From: an uncultured Alphaproteobacteria bacterium
GTDB lineage: Bacteria; Pseudomonadota; Alphaproteobacteria; HIMB59; GCA-002718135
Direction of reading: 5' to 3'
DNA length: 36,381 nt
Assembly (NCBI GenBank): GCA_902569865.1
Contig: CACFVT010000010.1
Coordinates: 1 to 36,381, forward strand
The notes beneath the pieces are model-generated. The model had not been told where the DNA came from, did not search any database, and worked only from the letters and a program-made list of their open reading frames with translations. Within the stretch, counting starts at the first letter, position 1. Every line of letters starts with the position of its first letter. Both the position numbers and the translations under genes were made by a program. Of this stretch, positions 29,628 to 36,381 are shown in pieces.

Positions 29628-29779
29628 GTTTTAAGATTAGTTTTAAAAAATCCCTGCTATTCTAGTGGCAAAAAAATTATACTAATATTGAATATTAGGC
29701 CCAGAAATCCAGGATTGTTATCCTTGAATAATCAAAAAAATAGATTAGTTAATCATTTGTTTGTAGAAACATTTATAAA

Positions 29780-30145
29780 GTGGAAAATTATTTATCAGAA
29801 TATTTACCAATTTTAATTATAATTATTATTGGTTTTGCAATAGCAATTGGAATGACTACCCTATCTTTTGTGGTCGGGGAGAGAAAACCAGATAATGAAA
29901 AACTTTCTGCTTATGAGTGCGGCTTTGAAGCATTTGATGATGCTAGAGGAAGATTTGATGTAAGGTTTTATTTAGTTGCAATCCTGTTTATAATATTTGA
30001 TTTAGAAGTAGCTTTTTTATTTCCTTGGTCAATATCATTAGGAAGTATTGGCCTGTTTGGATTTTGGTCAATGATGATTTTTTTATTAATTCTTACCATT
30101 GGGTTTATTTACGAGTGGAAAAAAGGAGCTCTTGAATGGGAGTAG
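29780..30145 (+). CDS. nuoA: NADH-quinone oxidoreductase subunit A (GTG start)
   Basis: [43 protein letters not shown]. Confidence 0.97.
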   Translation: MENYLSEYLPILIIIIIGFAIAIGMTTLSFVVGERKPDNEKLSAYECGFEAFDDARGRFDVRFYLVAILFIIFDLEVAFLFPWSISLGSIGLFGFWSMMIFLLILTIGFIYEWKKGALEWE

Positions 30146-30636
30146 AAATTAATGAAGATAATTTTGGTGATCAACTAAATTCTAAGGGATTTTTAGTTTC
30201 AAATTTTGATAAACTCTTAACATGGGCAAGAACTGGCTCTTTGTGGCCGATGACATTTGGCTTAGCCTGTTGTGGAGTTGAAATGATCCATACATATATG
30301 GCGAGATATGATCTTGATAGATACGGCGTAATTCCAAGAGGAAGTCCTCGTCAATCTGATGTAATGATTGTTGCCGGAACTCTAACTAACAAGATGGCAC
30401 CAGCACTAAGAAAAGTTTATGATCAAATGCCTGAACCCAGATGGGTAATATCTATGGGATCCTGCGCAAACGGTGGAGGATATTATCATTACTCTTATTC
30501 TGTTGTAAGAGGTTGTGATAGAATTGTCCCAGTCGATATTTATGTTCCTGGATGCCCTCCAACAGCAGAAGCCTTAGTATACGGCATTTTACAACTACAA
30601 AAAAAAATAAAAAGAAAAAATAAATTTGTAAGATAA
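30136..30636 (+). CDS. nuoB: NADH-quinone oxidoreductase subunit B
   Basis: [75 protein letters not shown]. Confidence 0.98.
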   Translation: MGVEINEDNFGDQLNSKGFLVSNFDKLLTWARTGSLWPMTFGLACCGVEMIHTYMARYDLDRYGVIPRGSPRQSDVMIVAGTLTNKMAPALRKVYDQMPEPRWVISMGSCANGGGYYHYSYSVVRGCDRIVPVDIYVPGCPPTAEALVYGILQLQKKIKRKNKFVR

Positions 30637-30639
30637 TAG

Positions 30640-31206
30640 ATGCTGGAAGATTTAAAAAAAATTTCTGATCTATCATCAATTGAGAATAAAAAAATATTTT
30701 ACCAAGCATTTTTTAAAAAAGAGAACATATTACAAATTTTAAATGAGTTAAAAGATAACGAATTATTTAGTTTTGATCAGTTAATTGACATAACTGCTAT
30801 AGATTATCCATCTAGAGAAAAGCGATTTGAGATGATTTATATTTTTTTAAGCATGAAAAAAAATAAAAGAATTATTTTAAAAACATCTATTAATGAAAAT
30901 GAAAGTATAGATAGTATCATTCAGATTTTTAAAGCATCAGATTGGTATGAAAGAGAGTGCTATGATTTGTTTGGCATCAAGTTCAATAATCACCCTGACT
31001 TAAGAAGAATTATGACTGATTATAATTTTGAAGGTCATCCTCTTAGAAAAGATTTTCCATTAACAGGACATAATGAAGTAAGATATGATGATGTTGAAAA
31101 GAAAGTTATTTATGAGCCTGTTAAATTAGCACAAGAATATAGAGATTTTGATTATACCTCTCCATGGGAGGGCATGCCTGAGGGCATTAATGATCATAAC
31201 GAGTAA
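30640..31206 (+). CDS. nuoC: NADH-quinone oxidoreductase subunit C
   Basis: [52 protein letters not shown]. Confidence 0.97.
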   Translation: MLEDLKKISDLSSIENKKIFYQAFFKKENILQILNELKDNELFSFDQLIDITAIDYPSREKRFEMIYIFLSMKKNKRIILKTSINENESIDSIIQIFKASDWYERECYDLFGIKFNNHPDLRRIMTDYNFEGHPLRKDFPLTGHNEVRYDDVEKKVIYEPVKLAQEYRDFDYTSPWEGMPEGINDHNE

Positions 31207-31214
31207 GAATAAAT

Positions 31215-32393
31215 ATGAAAGAAATAGAAGTAAACACAACAACTATTAATTTTGGACCTCAGCATCCAGCTGCACATGGAGTTTTGAGATTAGTAGTTGA
31301 GCTTGATGGTGAAGTTGTTGAGAGAGCAGAACCTCATATTGGATTGTTGCATAGAGGAACTGAAAAATTAATTGAATACAAAACTTACCTTCAAGCTGTT
31401 CCGTATTTTGATAGATTAGATTATGTTTCTCCTATGTGTCAAGAACATGCCTTTGCACTTGCTACTGAAAACCTTCTTAAAATTGAAGTGCCTCAAAGGG
31501 CTCAATATATAAGAGTTATTTTTGCTGAAATCACAAGATTATTAAATCACTTATTAAATATTCCTGCTTATGCCGCTGATATTGGCGCGGTTACTCCATT
31601 CTTATGGTGTTTTGAGGAACGTGAAAAACTTCTTCAGTTTCATGAAGCTGTATCAGGAGCTAGATTTCATGCAGCTTATTTTAGACCTGGAGGTGTCCAT
31701 CAAGACATGCCTGAAGGTATGGAAGAAAAATTAAATGAACATTTTAAAACCTTACCTAAATTTATTGATGATCTTGAAGATCTTTTGACAAACAATAGAA
31801 TATTAAGACAAAGATCTGTTGATATAGGAGTTATATCTAAGCAAGAAGCAATTGATTGGGGATGCACAGGCCCAGTCTTAAGAAGTGCAGGTGTTGCATG
31901 GGATTTGAGACGTTCTCAACCTTATGATGCATACGATAAAGTTGATTTTGAAGTACCTATTGGAAAAAAAGGTGATTGCTTTGATAGATATCTAGTTCGT
32001 ATTGAAGAAATGAGACAAAGTATTTCAATCATTCAACAATGTTTAACACAAATTAAGTCTGGAGAAATATCTGTAATTGATAATAAGATTACTCCTCCAA
32101 AAAGAAGCGAAATGAAACAATCTATGGAGTCATTAATTCATCATTTTAAATTATTTACAGAAGGATATAGAGTTCCAGAAGGTCAGACTTATAACGCAGT
32201 TGAAGCACCTAAAGGTGAGTTTGGTGTTTTTTTAGCTTCAGACGGTTCAAGTAAACCTTATAGATGTAAAATAAGAGCACCAGGTTTTGCCCATCTACAA
32301 ACACTTGATTTTTTATCAAAAGGGCATTTAATGGCAGACATAGCTGCCATTCTAGGAAGTCTTGATATTGTATTTGGGGAAATTGATCGATGA
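31215..32393 (+). CDS. nuoD: NADH-quinone oxidoreductase subunit D
   Basis: [42 protein letters not shown]-terminal [13 protein letters not shown]-like KIRAPGF motif. Confidence 0.98.
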   Translation: MKEIEVNTTTINFGPQHPAAHGVLRLVVELDGEVVERAEPHIGLLHRGTEKLIEYKTYLQAVPYFDRLDYVSPMCQEHAFALATENLLKIEVPQRAQYIRVIFAEITRLLNHLLNIPAYAADIGAVTPFLWCFEEREKLLQFHEAVSGARFHAAYFRPGGVHQDMPEGMEEKLNEHFKTLPKFIDDLEDLLTNNRILRQRSVDIGVISKQEAIDWGCTGPVLRSAGVAWDLRRSQPYDAYDKVDFEVPIGKKGDCFDRYLVRIEEMRQSISIIQQCLTQIKSGEISVIDNKITPPKRSEMKQSMESLIHHFKLFTEGYRVPEGQTYNAVEAPKGEFGVFLASDGSSKPYRCKIRAPGFAHLQTLDFLSKGHLMADIAAILGSLDIVFGEIDR

Positions 32394-32989
32394 AACACCC
32401 TGGCATGATAAATAAAGTTTATAATATTTCAGATGAAATCTTTAATTGGTCTGAAGAAAATTTTAAAAAAGCTGCAGTTATTATCAAAAAATATCCTGAC
32501 TCAAGACAACAAAGTGCAGTTATTCCACTACTTGATCTTGCCCAAAGACAAAATTCAGGATGGTTAAGTAAAACTGCTATTGAAAAAGTTGCTGAAAATT
32601 TAAGTATGTCATATATCCGTGTTTTAGAAGTTGCTACATTTTATTCTATGTTTAATCTTGAACCAGTTGGTGAAAATTTTGTTCAAATTTGCAGAACAAC
32701 TCCTTGCTGGTTAAGAGGTAGTGATAAGCTTGTTGATATTGCTAAAGAAGTTTCAAATACTAAACTAGGTGAAACTTCTAATGATAAAAAATTTACTATT
32801 GTTGAGGTTGAATGCTTAGGAGCTTGTTGTAATGCCCCTATGGTTCAAATAAATGATGATTACTATGAAGACCTGGATGAAGATAATTTTAAAAAAATAT
32901 TAACTGATTTAAAACAAAGCAAAAAAATTACCAAAGGTTCACAGATAGGAAGACAAACATCCCATCCTCAAAGAGAAAAAAATGCTTAG
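32390..32989 (+). CDS. nuoE: NADH-quinone oxidoreductase subunit E
   Basis: [30 protein letters not shown]...[17 protein letters not shown] (2Fe-2S ligands). Confidence 0.97.
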   Translation: MKHPGMINKVYNISDEIFNWSEENFKKAAVIIKKYPDSRQQSAVIPLLDLAQRQNSGWLSKTAIEKVAENLSMSYIRVLEVATFYSMFNLEPVGENFVQICRTTPCWLRGSDKLVDIAKEVSNTKLGETSNDKKFTIVEVECLGACCNAPMVQINDDYYEDLDEDNFKKILTDLKQSKKITKGSQIGRQTSHPQREKNA

Positions 32990-34259
32990 AGAAGAAGATA
33001 AAATTTTTAAAAATTTATATGGTTTTGATGACTGGTCTTTAACTGGAGCTAAAAGCAGAGGTGTGTGGTCTAATACTAAAGAAATCATTGAAAAAGGATC
33101 TGATTTTATTGTTGAAGAAATTAAAAGTAGTCAATTACGTGGAAGAGGTGGAGCTGGTTTTCCTGCAGGATTGAAATGGTCATTTATGCCAAAAGATTCT
33201 GGTAAGCCTCATTATTTAGTAGTCAATGCTGATGAATCTGAGCCTGGAACATGTAAAGACAGAGAAATAATGAGAAACGATCCACATCTTTTATTAGAAG
33301 GTTGTTTAATTGCTGGTTTTGCTATTCATGCAAATACTTGTTATATTTATATTAGGGGGGAATACTATGATGAAGCATCAAATCTTCAAAAAGCAATTGA
33401 TGAAGCGTACGAAAACAATTTAATTGGTCAGAATGCATGTGGAACTAACTGGAATTATGATATTTATTTGCACCGAGGTGCTGGAGCTTATATTTGTGGT
33501 GAAGAAACAGCTCTTTTAGAGAGTCTTGAAGGAAAAAAAGGTCAACCAAGATTAAAGCCTCCATTTCCAGCAGGTGCTGGATTATATGGATGTCCAACAA
33601 CAGTTACAAATGTTGAAACTATCGCTGTAGCGCCAACTATTATTAGAAAAGGAGCATCTTGGTTTAGCAGTTTAGGCAGAGAAAATAATACTGGTTCAAA
33701 AATATTTAGTATTTCAGGTCATGTAAATAACCCATGTAATGTTGAAGAAGAAATGGGTATCGGATTAAAAGAACTTATTGAAAATCATGCTGGTGGAGTA
33801 ATTGGTGGATGGGATAATTTATTAGCAGTAATCCCTGGAGGTGCTAGTGTTCCACTTATTCCAAAATCAATATGCGACACAGTTAAGATGGATTTTGATA
33901 GCTTAAAAGAAGTTCAAAGTGGTCTTGGCACAGCAGCAGTTATAGTAATGAATAAATCTACTGACATTGTTGACGCTATATGTCGGCTTTCTCATTTTTA
34001 TAAACATGAAAGCTGTGGTCAATGCACACCTTGTAGAGAAGGAACAGGTTGGATGTTTAGGATGATGGAAAAAATGGTTAAAGGTAGTGCGCAAGTTAAT
34101 GATATTGATAAGCTTTTAGATGTTAGTAAACAGGTAGAAGGTCATACTATTTGTGCTTTAGGAGATGCAGCTGCTTGGCCAATACAAGGACTTATGAGAC
34201 ACTTTAGGCCTGAAGTTGAGAGAAGAATAAAAAAATATCGATTTGGAGAAGTTGCATAA
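32982..34259 (+). CDS. nuoF: NADH-quinone oxidoreductase subunit F
   Basis: [85 protein letters not shown]. Confidence 0.98.
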   Translation: MLREEDKIFKNLYGFDDWSLTGAKSRGVWSNTKEIIEKGSDFIVEEIKSSQLRGRGGAGFPAGLKWSFMPKDSGKPHYLVVNADESEPGTCKDREIMRNDPHLLLEGCLIAGFAIHANTCYIYIRGEYYDEASNLQKAIDEAYENNLIGQNACGTNWNYDIYLHRGAGAYICGEETALLESLEGKKGQPRLKPPFPAGAGLYGCPTTVTNVETIAVAPTIIRKGASWFSSLGRENNTGSKIFSISGHVNNPCNVEEEMGIGLKELIENHAGGVIGGWDNLLAVIPGGASVPLIPKSICDTVKMDFDSLKEVQSGLGTAAVIVMNKSTDIVDAICRLSHFYKHESCGQCTPCREGTGWMFRMMEKMVKGSAQVNDIDKLLDVSKQVEGHTICALGDAAAWPIQGLMRHFRPEVERRIKKYRFGEVA

Positions 34260-36311
34260 TGCCTACAATTACTGTTGATAATAAAAAAGTTGAATTCGAA
34301 AATGGTATGACAGTAATGCAAGCCTGTGAATTAGCTGGTGCTGAAATTCCAAGATTTTGTTATCATGAAAAACTATCCATTGCTGGAAATTGCAGAATGT
34401 GCCTTGTAGAAATGGAGAAAGGCCCCCCAAAACCAATTGCTTCCTGTGCTATGCCTGCAGGAGATGGAATGGTGATTAAGACAGATTCTGAAATGGTTAA
34501 AAAGGCAAGAAAGGGTGTTATGGAATTTCTTTTGATAAACCATCCACTAGATTGTCCAATTTGTGATCAAGGAGGTGAGTGTGATCTTCAGGATCAAGCT
34601 CTTCATTATGGCTTTGATAAATCAAGATATGAAGAAAATAAAAGGGCTGTAAAAAACAAACACATGGGTCCATTAGTAAGCACCATTATGACAAGATGTA
34701 TTCATTGCACAAGATGTGTAAGATTCTCTACTGAGGTAGCTGGTGTCGACGATTTAGGGCTTCTTGGAAGAGGAGAGGATGCTGAAATTACAACTTATCT
34801 AGAAAAAACTATCGACTCTGAATTATCTGGAAATGTTATCGATTTATGTCCAGTAGGAGCTTTAACAAGTAAACCTTACGCATTTAAATCTAGACCTTGG
34901 GAATTAAGTAAAACTGAAACTCATGATGTTTTAGATGGAATTGGATCAAGTATAAGAGTTGATACAAAGGGTAAACAAGTTTTAAGAGTATTACCTCGTA
35001 TAAATGAAGATATAAATGAAGAATGGATTAATGATAAAACAAGATTTGCTATAGATGGCCTATCAAGACAAAGATTAGATAAAATTTATATCAGAGAAAA
35101 TAATAAACTAAATGTTTCTAACTGGGATAATGCATTAGATAAAATTAAAAATGAAATAAACAAAAGAGGGAAAGATAAAACTATAACTTTATCTGGAAAA
35201 TTTACAGATGCTGAAACTATAATAGCGACAAAACTTTTTTCAGCAGGGTTAGGTTCTGACTTGTATGATTGTAGATTTGATAACGCTCAGATTGTTCATA
35301 GCGAAGATGAAAGTTATAAATTTAATTCTTCTATTCAAGAAGTTGAAAATGCTGATGCAATTCTTTTGGTTGGATCTAACCCAAGATGGGAAGCAAGTGT
35401 TTTAAATGCAAGAATAAGAAAAGCTTTTATTGATAATAATTGTAAAGTAGGCCTTATTGGCCCTGATCTTGATTTGAATTACTCTTACTCAAAAATTTCT
35501 AATTCTTTAGGAGGACTTAATGATATTTTAGATAATAAATCAGAATTTTCTAAAGATTTATTTAACGCAAAAAATCCCCTAATCATTGTTGGAACATCAG
35601 CAATAAATACCAGTCAGGGCAGTTCAATTTTAAAAACTTGTGCTGAAATTGCTAAAAAATTACCAAACTTTTCAGGCTCTTTCAATCCCTTAAATGTTTT
35701 AAATCAAGATATATCAAGAGTGGGATCATTGGAACTTGGCTTTGTTAATGAATTTTTTGATGGTGATTTTTCAAAAAAAACTTAAAGAACAAATTTATAA
35801 ACATAAACCTGTAGTATTCTTATTAGGTTTAGATGAAATTGATCCAACATCGCTAGAAGAATCTTTTGTGGTATATTGTGGTCATCATGGTGATATCAAT
35901 GCTCAACATGCAGATATAATTTTGCCCACACCTGCATATACAGAAAAATCTTCTACTTTTATGAACATCGAAGGCAGGGTAATTCAAACATCTCGATGTC
36001 ATAATCCTTTGGGTGACTCAAAAGAAGAATGGAAAATATTTAGAGTTTTAAGTGATCTTCTTAGTTGTGGTTTAGATTTTAATAATCTTAATGATGTTAG
36101 AAAAAAATTAGTTAATGAAAATAAAAATTTCCTAGCTTTATTTGAAGTTAATAATTCATCTAAATTGTCTTTTTCATCTAAAGAAAAAATAAAAGATGAA
36201 AATATTTCATACAATATTAAGAATTTTTACATGAACGACTCAATTTCTAGATCTTCTGAAACTATGGCTAAGTGTACAAATGAAATACTTAACAAAGCCA
36301 AAGCTTCATGA
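34259..36311 (+). CDS. nuoG: NADH-quinone oxidoreductase subunit G, frameshifted at A8 (35773-35780)
   Basis: CYHEKLSIAGNCRMCLVEM, HPLDCPICDQGGECDLQD; frame 1 ends ..DGDFSKKT*, and frame 2 continues KLKEQIYKHKPVVFLLGLDEID...QHADIILPTPAYTEKSSTFMNIEGRVIQTSR, the normal NuoG C-terminus. Confidence 0.93.
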
Positions 36312-36381
36312 ATAATTTTTCATATTTAAATGATTTTATAATTCCAGGCAGCATAATTATAGCGCAGATACTGGCTGTGTT
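36308..36381 (+). CDS. nuoH: NADH-quinone oxidoreductase subunit H, N-terminus only (window edge)
   Basis: ATGA overlap with the nuoG stop; MNNFSYLNDFIIPGSIIIAQILAV..., position in nuo operon. Confidence 0.8.
   Translation, partial: MNNFSYLNDFIIPGSIIIAQILAV

Noticed and set aside
29628-29779. Possible structured leader upstream of nuoA (small GGAT/ATCC hairpin, GATTA-GT-TAATC palindrome)
   Set aside because: Stems are only 4-5 bp and no known RNA motif was recognised.

Overview
AT-rich, densely packed bacterial chromosomal segment. Gene content and order (murA-hisG-hisD-infA-yacG, tig-clpP-clpX-lon-HU, parE, nuoA-H) and low GC fit a streamlined alphaproteobacterium, probably SAR11/Pelagibacterales-like; this is inference, with no search run. 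Most of the window is housekeeping: an ABC-F gene with two frameshifts, HpcH/HpaI aldolase, PQQ-type sugar dehydrogenase, nitrilase, methyltransferase, MntR plus a divergent 10TM metal exporter, DUF2256 plus a photolyase-related protein, murA/hisG/hisD/infA/yacG, GT9, two polar amino-acid ABC permeases, IolE-like, GATase, glpK, parE, glnA, glnB, aminotransferase, tig/clpP/clpX/lon/hup, and nuoA through the start of nuoH. There are five tRNAs (Phe, His, Leu, Val, Asp). The strongest non-coding signal is a tandem pair of glnA-type (glutamine riboswitch) RNAs in the glnB-glnA intergenic region on the minus strand, with a 9-bp hairpin between them and the glnA start. Other notable points are an ATAGC-N4-GCTAT palindrome between mntR and the exporter that resembles the E. 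coli MntR box, a photolyase-related protein apparently lacking its Fe-S ligand cysteines, several small genes missing from the ORF track (yacG, DUF2256, a two-TM micro-ORF with an in-frame TGA, a lysine-rich ORF), and three homopolymer-A frameshifts in uup-like and nuoG. No CRISPR array, transposon, phage or clear novel defence system was seen.
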